Source of the DNA: Puffinus mauretanicus
Taxonomy: Eukaryota > Chordata > Aves > Procellariiformes > Procellariidae
Assembly: GCA_023333565.1 (NCBI GenBank)
Contig: JAJKFH010001865.1
Location: 3,100,001 to 3,164,000 of the forward strand
Reading direction: 5' to 3'
DNA length: 64,000 nt
Shown: one piece after another, positions 48,382 through 61,946 of the stretch
Position numbering within the stretch: position 1 is the stretch's first letter
How the letters are laid out: every line of letters begins with the position of its first letter
Translations under genes and position numbers: made by a program
The notes under the pieces: model-generated
Databases searched by the model: none
What the model was told of the DNA's origin: nothing
Seen by the model: the letters and a program-made list of their open reading frames with translations, nothing else

Positions 48382-51300
48382 CTTTCTGATAATTCTTATC
48401 TTTTCTAAGTAATGACAGGCAGTTCATCTCTGTATATGAACACAGTTCTCAATTTCAGTGCTGTAGTCAGTATACAATTTCTTACACTACCTCTAAAACA
48501 ATGAGTATATTGACTAAAATGTTGGAGCGTTACACAAGTGTGTAACTGGACTTTGAACTACCCTCTGGCACTGTGCTTAAAGTAGAGCTTTTGCCTTTTT
48601 TAAGAAAAAGTAAAGTTTTTTTTTTTTTTAGAAATTATGTACCATGTCTGCCTTGGAAGAGTAAATAGATCACAGCAGAAGGATAATTGAAGGGAAGAAA
48701 CAAGCGTCATATATGTGATATGCTATTTGGACTTAAGCTTTTCCCAGTGGTTATCCTGGCTATTTTTTTTTAATTGTCTTGTTTGCACTCCCCATAAAGT
48801 AATAAGTATTACTAGCATGGAAATCTTGGTTTGTGGGATAATCCTTACGCTCTCTTCATCGTTTAAAACAAAAGATTGCAGGTGACAAATTCAGCGAGAT
48901 TTTGTAAGCAGCTGTCCTGAGATGTGACTACGTGCAACTTAATTTACCTGCACTCAAAATCTCAGTTGGATACTACTGCCTGTTCACAATTTGTTGGATA
49001 TTTGTAAATAATTACTAAGAGACTACCAGTGCCATAAACTTCGTCTGAGAGCAGCTAACCATACTCAAAGGATTTGGTTTAAAGTGGACCCTCTCCCTTC
49101 CTTCACCTAGTGTTCCTTCTGGTTCTTCACAGCTGGAAGCCAATGCCTGCAATGATGTAATAAAGCCTAAACAGGGAATTGAAGCCAGCAGTCAGGACAA
49201 ATGTTAAGCCTCCTGTCTAAAGTGTCAGCCTGCATCTTGTGCATCTCCTCTTAGTTGGCCGGGCTGAGGCAAAGAGAATAGTCACTGAGGTGGTAGACAA
49301 CAGCTGGAAAACTGTTGTGGAGAGGAGTAGGAAAGGTGTTAAAGGTTCAGAAGAATCTGCAAGATTTGGGTGCTCAGGGGCCGTGACAGCCTCAAGAACT
49401 GTCTGAATTCAAGTCCAGTGCCAAACTACAGGCATCCGTAGCAGGATGGTGTTATGAAGAGGAGGTATGAGGAGGACTGGCTAGAAGAATTGACAGCTTG
49501 GTGTTAGCCATGTTTAGCTTGTGCTGACTGACAGTTCATTAGAAAATTCCTGTGAGAAAATGTCTGACGTGAAATATAGTTGTTACCAGATACAGCAGAT
49601 AAAGTCAAATTTTTAAATGTAATTAGGAAAGATGATCTTATAAGTGCATGCACATATTTCACTTTGCAATTTGAAGGAAGGAAATAAATTAGTCTGATAA
49701 AACAGTTGTTAACAGAAAGGATTGTTTCAGCAATTCTATTTTCTCCAAGTCTGTTGAGGAGCTTTAGGCTGCAGCTTTGTTCAAAGCCTATATAGAGACA
49801 TTGTATCACTAAATACACCATTTAGGCAGATCTGGACATACTAGGTCAAAGCAAAGGTGGTTGTAAAATTCACAATTGAATGTGTTTCTCCTTATTTTCA
49901 ACTCAGTTAAAGGCAAAAAATTCTTGTCCTGTTTATTAAAACCTATTCATAGCATATTCATAGCACTTCTTGTGGCTTTATACCTTTAGATAAGGAGAAA
50001 ATGTTTTTATATCAATATAACTGAATTTTGACTGGTTTGTTTTCTGCTGTAGATTTCATGCTTTCCCCTTAAACTTTTATTCTTTCCTGAGGCATTCATC
50101 CCATCTGCTGAACTAGACAAGAATTGTGTAAATAAAAGTAGGAAGTGGTTGTGTAATTAGAGTCCATGATAATGTAAGTGTTTCTCCAGAAGACTTAATT
50201 CAGGTCATCTGAGCCAGCTTCGCTGGCATAGTCCACATTTGTAATGCCTGACTTTGCTACCCGAGTGTTTATTGTTACCTGTAATCGTCTGACCCTGCTT
50301 CAAGGATTGAACTCCTTTTGCAGTAGACTTGCTTCCTTCACGTCCTCGGTGTTGCTCCACAAACATTCTCCTGAGGGAGAAGCTGTCGCCTGAGGAGGGT
50401 GTAGTGATGTCTGCCAGTTTTAGTCATCAGGCAAATTAAGCTGTCTCAGCCAAATGTGTATTTTTGTAATCACTACTCTTTCTATGTTACTACCTTTCTT
50501 GGATATTGCAAACTTGTGTCTGCTGTGAATCCCCTAGACATGGACTGCTGAAATCATTTGGCAAGTCTGAAGTTTGTCAGAAGAGTTTGACTTTGTTCTT
50601 CCTCCTCCTCCCCTTTGATGCAATTCATTTCCTTGGACTCCTCTTGGGGAAATCCAGCTACTCAGCTGGGAGGTGGCTTTAGACAACAACTGGGAGTTGG
50701 CTGTGTTCTCTGTCACACTGTTATTTTTCTGGAAGCAGGTCTCCCTTGAGTATTGGCATTCTGTTGAAACAAATAATATGTTAACCAGAAAATCAAGCAT
50801 TTTTCTGATCGTAAAGCATCACGACCTCTATTATTCTGAACTTGGGAGGAAATTATGTGCTAAGACTAGCATTTGTAAGTTCTTTTGTTTTGAATACTAT
50901 CATATGCAATGGAAAAGGCAGTTTGGTGAGCTAATGTATTCCCTGAAGTACAATTACCAATTTTGTGTGTAATTTTGAGTGCTTTTTGATAACCTGTTTC
51001 ACAGTGAAGGTATTTCTAATTGCAGAAGATCTGTCTAAGAAGTCTTTTTTCTGGGACATAACTGAGGAAAATATGTATGTGCCTCTCTGTTCTCACTAGC
51101 ATGTTCTCTAAACTTGGAATAGTCCTCAGATTAAATGAGAAACTAGTATCTTTAGAAACCGAAACAAAAGCTAGAGCTGACAACAGTCAGTTGGGCTAAT
51201 GCTAATTAGTAATGCCTCCATTTCCTTCAGTGTGTTACTCCTGTTTTCTTGAATTTTTTTCCATGGGCTATAAGCACATAGTGTCTTGAATCAGAGCAAT

Positions 51301-52831
51301 CACTGCAATCTAAAACAAGATGACAGAAACGGAGTATTTTTTCAAAGCAGAACATATGCTACAGTGATACTCTTAGAAAGACCTATATTTTGACTGCACT
51401 GTGTAGACTCATTCTCAAAACTAATACACTGTAGTGTTCTATTTGTTGTTTGTTTTTATTTTTCCACTTTCTGTAGTCCATCTCTGTATGCCTGTACTCA
51501 TGTTCTGAACAACTGCAGAGTGAGTGCACAAGCAAATCTTCATGATTAAATGGTTGGCTATTTCATTAATATAGGTCGTCTTCCTCAAGAATAAGACATC
51601 AAAACAGTCTGAAGATGTTTCAGAAGATGCTCCCTGTAACAAATCCGAGTTATTCTGTTTGTTCCTGTCTCCTGATAAGCCAGAATAACTCACTAGAAAC
51701 AGCTGTGGACTTAGTTATAAACAACTTTTGCCTCTATTTGACCTCCTGCTCAACAGGAGCAGAATGGTTGCACAAGACAAACCAGTTCTGTGATACGATG
51801 ACTAAGCTCCATAAGTGTATCTCTGATGTACATAACTCTTGGAGTAAGTTGAGTTTCATAATGGGTTGGGGGTTTTTTGCATATGTAACCAACCTGTTAA
51901 CTCTGTATCTGCTGGATTAACACATAACGAAAACAAGCTGTTTTGAAATTTACCTGTGATTTTTCAGATTGAGGCAATAGCACCACCAAAAAAAAAAAAG
52001 TTCTTGCTGCAGAAGACTATAAGTATAAATAAGTGTAATTTATTAACTCCTTAACACCGTGGTCCATCCTAATGTATTTTTAATTACATAGTGTATGAAA
52101 GTTTAAAAAATAAGCACTTTCAACATTTAATTGAAGTGATATGAGAACCTTTTAGTGCAGATACAGTTCTGGAAGTTCCACCTGGGTAGCTGAGAGATTA
52201 AAGAAAAAAGTCTTATATGTGATATTAGGAAAAGTGACTGTAGCAGTCCTTTAACTTCTAGATCTTCAAATAGGTTTTGCAAACCCTGTGTTCCCAAGGA
52301 CAAAAGCCTAGGGCATGCTGCAGATCTTTTAGCCTATTGTTTGTAAAGAATCCGAGTTTAACCCTCTTGAACAAGCAGGAGGTTTCCCTCATGCTTTTTT
52401 TTGAGTGAGTCAAGCTAATTCTTTTGGGTGAAAGTGTGGTTGTAATGGCACTTAAAAGTTTCAGCAGTGTAAAACAATCTCTGAAGGAAGGTGGAGACAC
52501 GGCTTCAAACATTTCACAACTCTTTTAAGGTGACGATATTTTATTTTTTCTGCTGCAGTTCACAGATCTGTATGTGTTGGCAATTAATGAAAATACAGGA
52601 TTTCTGCGTTCTCTGTTATTCACAAAAATAAGGAGAGTTAATTTTTTTTTCCTTAATTTAGATATGCATGAGCTTTTAAGAATGTAAAGTGAAGAAATTC
52701 TATTGCTTAGGAATATTTATGAGATAATTCACAATGAAGGCGCTCTTATGAAAAACAATTTAAGTATTATCAAACTAGTTGCTTGGGTACTACCAGGTGT
52801 GTGGTATTGTGTGTTGTGTCATCATCTGTCT

Positions 52832-52877
52832 TGTCCCCCAATTTTTCTGTCCCCCAATTGCCCTGTCCCCCAAATCT
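52832..52877. repeat. 16-bp C-rich tandem repeat, three copies
   Basis: The units TGTCCCCCAATTTTTC, TGTCCCCCAATTGCCC and TGTCCCCCAAATCT lie head to tail. The - strand carries three GGGGG runs and one GGG, giving weak quadruplex potential. Confidence 0.9.
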
Positions 52878-53455
52878 AAGGATCAAATTTTCTGGGTTAT
52901 AATACAGGACTATTTCTTACATTTCTGGTGTCTTGATTTGTTCCTAGTCTTTGGGCTGGGGTAATACCTGATGTTTAGATAGCTCTGTATCTTACAGAAG
53001 CATCCCTGCAGTTTCTGTGCCAGGTCTCCAATTGCTACCCTTCTTTCCCACTCCAAGCATGAGGCCTTTCAGCTTCTCCTTTCAGACAGTGCTTTCTAGC
53101 CACTTTACTTAATTTCTGATGCTGAGAAACATTCTGTGAGTTTTGTGACGCCCTCAGCCACAGTGAATAATTCATTAACAAAGCACAAACTAAAATAATT
53201 TGCACAGATTGTCAAACAATTTTATTTTTCAACATCTTCAACAGAAAATAGGGCTATAATTGGCAGATAGGCATTTGGCACTGCTCTGGAGCTTTTCTGT
53301 ACGTATAGTTTAACTCGGACTAGTTCAGACTTACAAGGAAAAGATCTGTTTCTAACTAGGTTGTTACACTTTGAGGTTGTCCAAAAAGTAGAAGTTTCAA
53401 AGAACACCATGTCTCTAATTCTATCACCTCTAATATTAATTTTCTTCTTTTAAAG

Positions 53456-53631
53456 TCTAGGGATTCCATCCAGTTGGATGACCTGAAGGCAGAGGTGTCA
53501 CCACGAATTTCAGCAGAAGATCTGATTGATCTGTGTGAGTTGACAGGACCTAGTCATTCCAAAACACCTGTAAAGAAAACAAAGTCTAGCAAGCCAAAGC
53601 TGCTGGTGGTGGACATTCGTAACAGCGAAGA
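53456..53631 (+). CDS. TBCK: TBCK internal exon, start of the rhodanese-like domain (partial CDS)
   Basis: 176 nt: 58 codons plus the first two bases of an Asp codon. The product begins [11 protein letters not shown], continues [18 protein letters not shown], passes a Lys/Ser-rich hinge (KKTKSSKPK) and enters the first rhodanese strand [10 protein letters not shown]. This matches human TBCK strongly as I recall it (roughly residues 744-802). The acceptor is TTCTTCTTTTAAAG. The donor is GA/GTATCC, weak apart from the GT, but the choice is fixed because GA plus the C opening the next exon gives Asp in NSED-F. The open frame runs on past the donor for about 40 codons, so intron retention would add a short tail before a stop at 53750. 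Confidence 0.93.
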
Positions 53632-56600
53632 GTATCCTTCAAATCTGAGTGCCATTTTTTTTATGACACGTGTTGTCAGCAGACCTTCCCCATTTAATAT
53701 GACCAATATTTTGCAAGGGTGTGAAGTGGAAGGGGAGAGAGAAAAGAGTTGATAGCTCATGTGCTTTGCCAATCCCGCAGTGGAAAATCAATTCCTATTG
53801 AGTGCCTTCTTGCTACTGTCAGGTAGTGTAGCCATATGGATGCCCTAACTTATGTCCTCTAGTTAGCTCATAATCAGAAAAGTCTTAAAGGTATCTTGAA
53901 GCTATATTTTTATCAGGGTTGCTACCCTGTCTACACCTTACTCATTTGTTCTTTTTCAAATACATAGTTCTTTGCTGGTGGAGTATTTTTTATTGTTTTT
54001 CTGAAGTAGTGTAGTTACGGGGCTGGGTTTGTTTGGGTTTTGGAAGAGGGAGTCCTTACAGATGTGCTTTGCCAAGAACACACATCTTCATCAACATCCA
54101 TCTAAAAGTGGGAATAATGACAAGATTTTATTAGAGGTAACTCTTAATGTTATACCAAGTATTTGGGAATATACTTCTTATTGGTTTGTATCATTTTTTT
54201 AAGTGTTGCTCCTTTCATAATAGCAAAGGTGATGTAGATAGTTGTTTTTGCAGTAGATGTACTCCTAGCTTGCTGTGTCACAAGGTATAATTCTTAACGG
54301 GCAAACAATACTCAATAGAAAAATAACAAAAGAATCGTGAGTTTTAGTCCACCTTTTGCTTTGAGAAAGGAGGATCATTCCTTTTACATATATTTGGTTT
54401 GTTCTTAAAGATCTCCAGTGATAGAGATTTGACAGGCTCCCAACATCTTTACCATTAGAAAAGATCTTCCGGTGTTTAACAAATGCTACTAGCATACTGC
54501 ATGCATATTAGAAAAGTGTAGATTCTAGACAATGAGGTGAATGGTGGATCAATGCCAATATTTGGGCTAAAATATGTAGTAAAAATTTAAATAAATAATG
54601 TTTTAACCTCATTTTTTTTCATCTAGTTTGTTAAAATACCCCTTTAAAGGTAATTGTATATGCAGAAAAACACTGAAAACACTGCCACTAACATTTTTCT
54701 CTATTAAATATTTAGCAATATTTATGACAAAGTATGGTGAAGTAGAAAAATAAATATTATTTTTACTATGTAGAGGTAAATTTATTATTTACATAGTAAA
54801 CAGAATAGTATAATTGGACTATTCTAAATTAAAACTGTTATTTTCAAGGAATTATAATTTTATTGTATTCCAAACTTGAACCTGGATGTGATCTGCTCTG
54901 CAGATAAAACAGAGTGGTCAAAGGAACCCAAAAAAAGTAAGTTTTCTTTTGCTTGCATGTATTAATTTCATGCATCAGTTAAGGGTTCCAATTAAGTAGA
55001 GTTTCAGTAGAGCATCTGAGTAGTTTGACTCTTTATTTTCTGGACTCCAGGATCTAGACTGTTGAAAATGTGGTCCTCTTCATTCAGAAAACAGTAAAAA
55101 TGCAGGCTGTTTTCTGAGACATAATTTCTTCATCAAGAGATAATGCTTTTTAGACTCTGGTTTAAAAGAGAAGTCCCTGGAATTAAAAACTATAAAAGGT
55201 TGTTGTTCCTGCATAGAAAGCTTTGATACTACTGAGTTAAATAACGCTTCTATTTCTACATGCATCATTCTGTTATTAATTATTTAAGCTACTTCCTAGA
55301 AACCATCAAGGAGAATGCAGAGGGAGAGCAAGTAATATAAAATGCCTAGACTACAATCATTGCATTGAAAGGATTTTATCTGTGTACGGTAATGTATTTA
55401 TTTATAATCAGGATCAAAGGCAAGGTGTTTGGTTAAATGTTTCTATAGCTTTCCTAATAGCTTGATAATAGGTTCTACTCTACTGTCGTACTAATCCTCT
55501 TCTATTCTAGTAGAGTGGATTCAAAATTTCAATTATTTTAAAATCATTTGACTTCTATGAAGTGGTTTTATGAGACACTCTTTCATATTACAAAATTTTA
55601 ATCAGACTTTCCATTTATATTTCTTGAATGAGGAGGCATGCTGGAGAGAGAAAATCTCCATAGCTTGAACAGTGCACTGTCATCTCTGCCGCTGTTGTTT
55701 CAGTCTGGTTGGAGTTTATGGTAGCCTAAAATGTCCTGTCCTTTAAATAATGAGTGGACTTAAATCTTCCTGGTATTAGGAGGTAGGGAATGTCATTATT
55801 AAAAAGGCAGCCTGGGAGGTAGTAAAATTACACCTTAAGTGAGTTGGTTTGTATGTCAGTTGTAGAAGAAAACATATGGTATATAGAAAGCTATTAAACT
55901 GTCACCAGTTCTGAATATACATGGGAAACCATGGGAATACTGTGTTCAGTGTCCTGTTCATTCTCGCAGTAAGGAAACAGTCTTTGTTTGTCACAAAATT
56001 TCAACAAACTCTACAATAGGATCAGGCAGTCTGTATGTTACTGCAGTGTGTGTTTTAAAGTGCGACAGACCACTGTAAGGTGTTTCAAAACTATGATTAT
56101 TTCTTACTTTTTTTGTTAGTCTTCCTCATCGTCTGTGCCTGTCATGCTAAACTTCACTCTCACTTTGCTTTCAATGTGATTTGAAAAAAGCATGAGAGGA
56201 CTTTCAACAAGTATCAGACATGCTTCATATTTCATACTAGGATGCACTTGAAAGCTAAGGCATTGTTTTGCACTGAAGCTCATGTTGCAAGGCCAAGAGC
56301 TACTAACCCTTTTTCCCAATAGACAGCTTTGTAACAGAAGACTTTCTAATGAAAAGGTAATATACTCAAAGCAGTGTCTCTGTTGGCCAGCGATTTGTCA
56401 AAGGCTCATTGCATTAAGCGTGTTAGCAGAAATACTGGCAGCCTTCCATTCCTGTTATGAAAGTTACAGCTGCATACTTATGGTCTCTCAGTCTGTAGCA
56501 CAAAATCTTGGCGTTTTTGTGAATTGTCTTAGTACTGGAGTGCTTAAGATCGTCACTTAAGATTAGGGAGGATATGAATGACAGCAAATACAGTTTGGAT

Positions 56601-58055
56601 CTACCTAGTTTGGTACCAATGTTGATATCAAATGTATTTCTTCTTTAAAAGATTAGGTCAAATTTCTCTGAGCTGTTAAGTGTACTCAGTAGCATAAGTG
56701 TGAGCAACTAAATCTGTCCAAACTCATTTTCTGTCTAAATGATGATCGTTTCAGAACTTTTACCCTGGTTAGTAGCAATGAGAGTGATGTGGTTATAAAT
56801 GGGGTTGGGGAAGAGGGGTTGGCACAGATTAGTGAAGGAGGGGTGTTGTAATTTCCCCTTCAAAATAGAAACAAATGACAACATTAATGAATGGTACGTG
56901 ATCATCTCTTGTCCTTTCAGATGTTTTTACATAGCTATGTTTTTCCCACACTGTAACAATGATGATCATAAAGCTGAAACTGTTACATAATTCACGAGAA
57001 ATTAATGCTAATATTAACCTAAGTCAATTAAATCTTACCTCCATTTAAGGCAGCTCCTTTATTAAAAAGGCGTCTGGGGTTTAATTGTAAATTAAAGTAG
57101 CTTTCTGCAAGTACAGTAATAAAGAGTGACTAATCTGGATATTTGACATCGTGTGTATTTTTGCAGAACTTTGCTGTTTCCCATGTCTTCAAAGCTGTTC
57201 TTGTTTACTGTTGGGGAAGGGGAGTATTCCAGCCATGTGCGTACAGTCTATGAAAGTAATTCAGAGGTTTGTCAAGGTCATGGTGCATTTTCAAATTCAT
57301 AAAAAGCTAGGTAGTAGTGGTCCAACTTAATTTTTATTGAAGAGACTTTCACATTCAATATTTGTTCATAAAATCTCATTGAATGATCATCCTTTGAAAG
57401 TGAAGCACAACTATATCTCGGAGTTGCTGGCACTCATATCTTGTTTGCTTTTCAATACCCAATACACACTTGCTGTTAGTGGGACTGCAGATAATACATA
57501 ATGCTCGTTGTCTGGGAATCTGAGTGCATGTACATTAGAATTTCAGTTAGCATCAAAATTGTAGGGGGGTTGCAGGGGTTGGCAGGAGGTTTAAGGAAAT
57601 TTTCCAATAATCCCTATTTAGTTTTGGTTCTCATTGTAAGTACTTCATTCCTTTTGTATAAAACTCCTTTGGAAGAGGTGTTCCAGCTGTTTGTTGGTAT
57701 TTGGCTCCTGTTACCAGACTAGAGCTGGTTTGAAGTAAAATCCACGAAAATATGTATACTGTGGATATTGGTTCTTTAGCACCAAGAGTTTCATTTAGCA
57801 GATTGGTTTCTGTAGTGCTGTGCTGTGTCCTTTATGAAACAAACAACTCTCATTCTGTTCTTTTTTTCTATATAGTGTCAGAAGTTGTTTTCTCCATATG
57901 AGTAAGTAGTAAATGAGGTTTGTCAAAATATACTAGCACAAAAGACCAACGCTGTTGTATCATGGCAGCCAGGATGAAGAGCAGGTTCATCATACAGCTG
58001 TGTGTGTACCACAGATTTCTCTACCTTTCAGATGTCCTTAACTGATCTTCCTAAG
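53632..58055 (+). other. TBCK: TBCK intron, 4.4 kb
   Basis: AT-rich intron between two confident exons. It holds an inverted repeat at 54762-54800 and otherwise no recognisable element. Near the 3' end, TCCTTAACTGATC (from 58034) is a plausible branch-point region close to the acceptor CTAAG. Confidence 0.85.
54762..54800. repeat. 11-bp perfect inverted repeat, 17-nt spacer
   Basis: TTTACTATGTA (54762-54772) and TACATAGTAAA (54790-54800) are exact reverse complements in very AT-rich intron sequence. Confidence 0.8.
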
Positions 58056-58215
58056 CTTTAACCGTGGCCACATTTCTGGCAGCATCAATGTCCCGTTTGC
58101 ATCAGCATTTACTGCAGAAGGGGATCTCATCCAGTGCCCAGCAACTGCCATGCTCCAGAGCTTTAAAGGAAGAGTTGTGGTGATTGTGGGAAATGCAGTG
58201 AAGAACACAGCTGCC
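58056..58215 (+). CDS. TBCK: TBCK internal exon, rhodanese-like domain core (partial CDS)
   Basis: 160 nt: one base completing Asp, then 53 codons ending on a codon boundary before a GTAAGT donor. It reads [18 protein letters not shown], then TAEGDL and [18 protein letters not shown], closely matching human TBCK (about residues 803-856). RGHI-GSINVPF is the classic rhodanese substrate-domain block. The position after the VVVIV strand, where active rhodaneses carry the catalytic Cys, is Gly in VGNAVKN, so no sulfurtransferase activity is expected. The acceptor must be CTAAG at 58051-58055; using the earlier CAG at 58030-58032 would introduce an early in-frame stop. The remaining 37 or so C-terminal residues must lie beyond this exon and were not found in the window. 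Confidence 0.93.
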
Positions 58216-58907
58216 GTAAGTATATTGTTATAACATATATGTTTATACTTAGAAATACATCAACAGCATGAATACAGAAGTAGTAAATAAATGCTAAAGT
58301 CTGGATAATTCAGATTGGCAACTTTGGGTATGATGAGAGGATTTGGGGTCGTTTTTTGTTGTTGTTAATTTCTGCTTCTAGACGAAGACATATTTCTCTT
58401 CAAGTGATCAACATCTGAGAAAGCTGATGTTTTGAAATGAAATTATTTAACATTACCTTTTTCAGCTTTAAAATCTTTATTTTTGGCATGTTATAGAAGT
58501 GACATCACTTCTAACGTGCATCAGTAAAATCTAGTTTTCAAAACTGACTTGCATTTACTTTCTGTGGTGTTGGGAAGCATGCACAAGGTAAGTAGGATGG
58601 GGACAGGTATATTATGAAGTCCAAAGGAAATAAGATATAATTCATATTCATACTAATAAAAAACAATGTATTGATTAGTTTTTTAGAATCATTTAGTTCA
58701 TGCAGTTGTGCTCAGTGAAGAGGAGAATGGTTCCTACTGGTAACTTCCGTATGATACTTTTACTGTCAGCGCCTTTAACTAGACAGGGAGAATATTCAGA
58801 CTTGCCTATTCCTTTTTATAACTAAATATTTGGTGGTGTTATGAACCAGCGGAATAACAAGTAGAAGTATTTCTTTTGCCATTCTTCTCTTAGGTGAAGG
58901 AAAGTTA

Positions 58908-58909
<2 letters not shown>

Positions 58910-58938
<29 letters not shown>
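58910..58938 (+). repeat. 29-base poly-T run
   Basis: An uninterrupted T run in the TBCK intron, about 700 bases after the preceding exon. Likely length-variable and prone to sequencing error. Confidence 0.9.
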
Positions 58939-58942
<4 letters not shown>

Positions 58943-61902
58943 GCATGCTCTTAAGTATGGCATACCTTTAGTCCACCACAGTTTCTTGAGCCTATTTACT
59001 CAAAGGGCATGAACTGTAGCCCTGATATGACAAGGAGGGCTGTGGACCATTAAAAGGTCTTCATGTGGTGGACAGCACAAGCATCGGCACGACACATGTT
59101 GGAGTTTTTTATACATATAGGGAGTTGTAAGTAGCATGAGAAATCCATTGCATTAACCTGCGTTTCATTATTTAGAAAATTAACTTGTGATATGTATCAT
59201 GTCTCTTAAATAGTAACAGAGATGGCATAAAGGAGACTGTACAGCGTATCTCAAATAGTTTCAGTCAGTCAGTATCTAGGTTTGTGCATGAGATCTGAGT
59301 AAGTCCATGATAAATATTTCAACGTGAAATCAATCAACTTGAATATAGCTCACTAAATGCTGAATGCATAAATCCCCCCCTCAAAGGAACAAACGCAAAA
59401 TGCATAAAATGCTAAGAGCCAAATGGAGACGATTTAAGTGACGCTTTACATGTTTGATGGTGGGTTATGCAGCTGCTTTCAACAATTACATTTTAAATCA
59501 CTGAACATCCTAATTTATTTCAGTAAGAGCCTAACCATTCACTGTGGTGAAGGAACAGGAAAAAGAAAGTGCTTTCGTATTCACTAATGAGTGTCTTTAT
59601 GGGAGATATCCCAACTCCCATATGGGAGTTTCCAGGACCAGTTAGAAATGTTTTATCTGAAACAAAGAAACACTGTAAGTATTCTGTCTCAAACAGAATG
59701 AAGAAACAACCTGAAACAAGTGTCTGAAGGAAAGAAAGGACAGAGGCTTTACAGTGCGGACTGTGGGTTACACCATAGCTAAGAAGATACAATTTTCTCC
59801 TGTAATGTAGTGACACTTCTTATGCAAACTTAGATTTTTTTTTTTTTTCCTTAACGTTTCATTAAGTGAAAATTGAGTGTTTCCTTTGCAGCGCAGCTAA
59901 AGAAAACTTGCAGTGTGCTTAGTAAGAGGGTGCTACCTTATCCTCTAAACCCAGACTTTCTGCAACTGAGACAATGTTGACCCAGTTTACCTGGAATTGT
60001 CAATATTATAGCTTTCCATAAAAGAGAAATGCTGCTTTGCCTCTTGATTTGCTTTAGAGTTCTTGAAAGTCTAACTAAAGAGTATAGAGTTTTAAATAGC
60101 AACAAAATACTGGATTGACCAGTTTGACCACAAATTAATTAAATACTGGAGCCTAAATACTGGTAGGGACTCACCACCTCTCTCACACCCTTAAAGTACA
60201 TATAAAACCAGCCTCAATTTGACTGTGTTGATAAAACTCAGAAGTCCTTTCTTTTGTGGATTATTTTTTAAGGCCAGTTTCAGTTTTACTCTGCATGGCT
60301 GCATAGAACTGTCTGCGACTATTCATGAACTTAATGAATCCAAAACTATGTAGCTTGAGGCTTGATGAGAACAATAGCTATTACTTTTTAAATTTTACTA
60401 GGTAATCCAATCATATGAAAAATTGCAAAAGTGAATGTGTGGAAACAAAACCAATTTTGTCCAAAGAAATGTTATAAGATGTTCAGCTTAAAATGTATTT
60501 CTTCTAAACAGACTTATGTATTTCTAGCTGAAAAAGGATGAGCCACAAATTATACCCTCCACCATAAAGGAGAATTTTTCAGAAGTGTTCGCTGATACTT
60601 CATTAAAAATATGGAGATTGGCACTCTTAGATGTTTGGTTTAAATTTATGCAGAACTGAGAGAGGTGGGGGTAAGTGTAAAAAAAAACACTGATTATTTA
60701 TGGGGCTATCTGTAATTAGAAGGTTGAATCTTTCAATTGCATTTCGTATTAGTAGCCTACTTGGCATCATTTAAATAAATTAAAAATTTTAAAAAAGCGA
60801 AGTTGACTGTATTGAACAAGTCTTTTTCCCCTTTTCACACTTCTTTTCTGTTTCTATCTTTTCTATTTGATTTGGTGCCAGATGATAAAACATTTAAATT
60901 GGAAAGAAAATGCTGTCTAGAACTTGGTAGGCGAGAGGGAAAACTGAAAATTTCACCACAACACTGTTCCAGCAGGAGGCAAAGGAAGCCAGCAGTGCCG
61001 CAGACTTCAGCGTAGCTCTGGGTCTAGTTGAACGCTTCCTTAGGACAGAATTAAAACAGGGTAATCCTGCTTGTTAAGCCATTTAATTTACTCACCCTAA
61101 AAGTTAAATGAATAGATTGGCTGATGTACAACAGCCTTACTGAATATGCCATTAGCAGCATAAAGGTATTGTAAAAAGGAGCTTGCAGTGGGCATCGTGT
61201 GGGGTGCTTGGCTTGCACTTCTTGGCAGAATATTCCTTCCTTTAGGCTGGTTCTCGCTTTGTGCCAGCCTTTCTTCTCCTAGGGGATTCTGGGCACTTGT
61301 TAACAGAGCAGATACTTGTTTGTCTCTGAAAACAGCAGGAAACCTCTACATAAAAGGCATTATGCTGTAGTTAATCAACCAGATTCTATTTTGGTTTTTA
61401 ACATTTACATATGTTAAGTGGCAGCATCTCTTAAGTGAATTAAATTCCCCTTTCCCACATCCATTGATAGATACGTACCTTGTAAATTCCAGTATGGGCA
61501 AAGGATCATTACAGTTGGGAGTATAATAGTTAAATAGGCAATGAGTGCTCAACTGTAGCTTCTTTTTTTGGTGCATGGCAAATAGCGTGTCTCCTGATTT
61601 TTGTCACTTTTGAAGTCTGAGATACAGCAAGTGCAAAGGCAGATCATAGTTATGCATATGTTCGGACGGGGGTTGGTTTGGGTCATTTTTTGGAAGGGTA
61701 ACATTACTTCTTCATCTCCCCTCCTTCAATCAACTTTGAGGTGCTAAGCCATTATCTGTTTCTGTTTCCATTTCCAATCTTTTGTTTGTATTACCGCAAT
61801 GTTGACTGAAATTAGAACAGGAGGAATACCTTACTTAATGTTAAATCATGCTCCAGCAACTCAATTTTGACAGTGACATGCTTCTACTTGTGTGATGTGG
61901 TT

Positions 61903-61946
61903 GTTTAATATATATGTGTTTCCCCAGTGGTTTAATATATGTGTTT
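61903..61946. repeat. Approximate local direct duplication
   Basis: GTTTAATATATATGTGTTT (61903-61921) recurs as GTTTAATATATGTGTTT (61930-61946), one TA unit shorter, separated by CCCCAGTG. Confidence 0.7.

Larger units (their letters stand above)
45801..53455 (+). other. TBCK: TBCK intron, right part
   Basis: The remainder of the 18-kb intron. Contents: a TG-rich run (48339-48381) and a C-rich 16-bp tandem repeat (52832-52877). No exon, RNA gene or further transposon recognised; short open frames are taken as chance. Confidence 0.7.

Noticed and set aside
59440..59500. Possible last TBCK exon, because TTTGATGGTGGG resembles the codons for LDGG
   Set aside because: Flanking codons do not continue the expected INKIKP sequence, and the preceding segment does not read AAHLVK. 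Coincidental.
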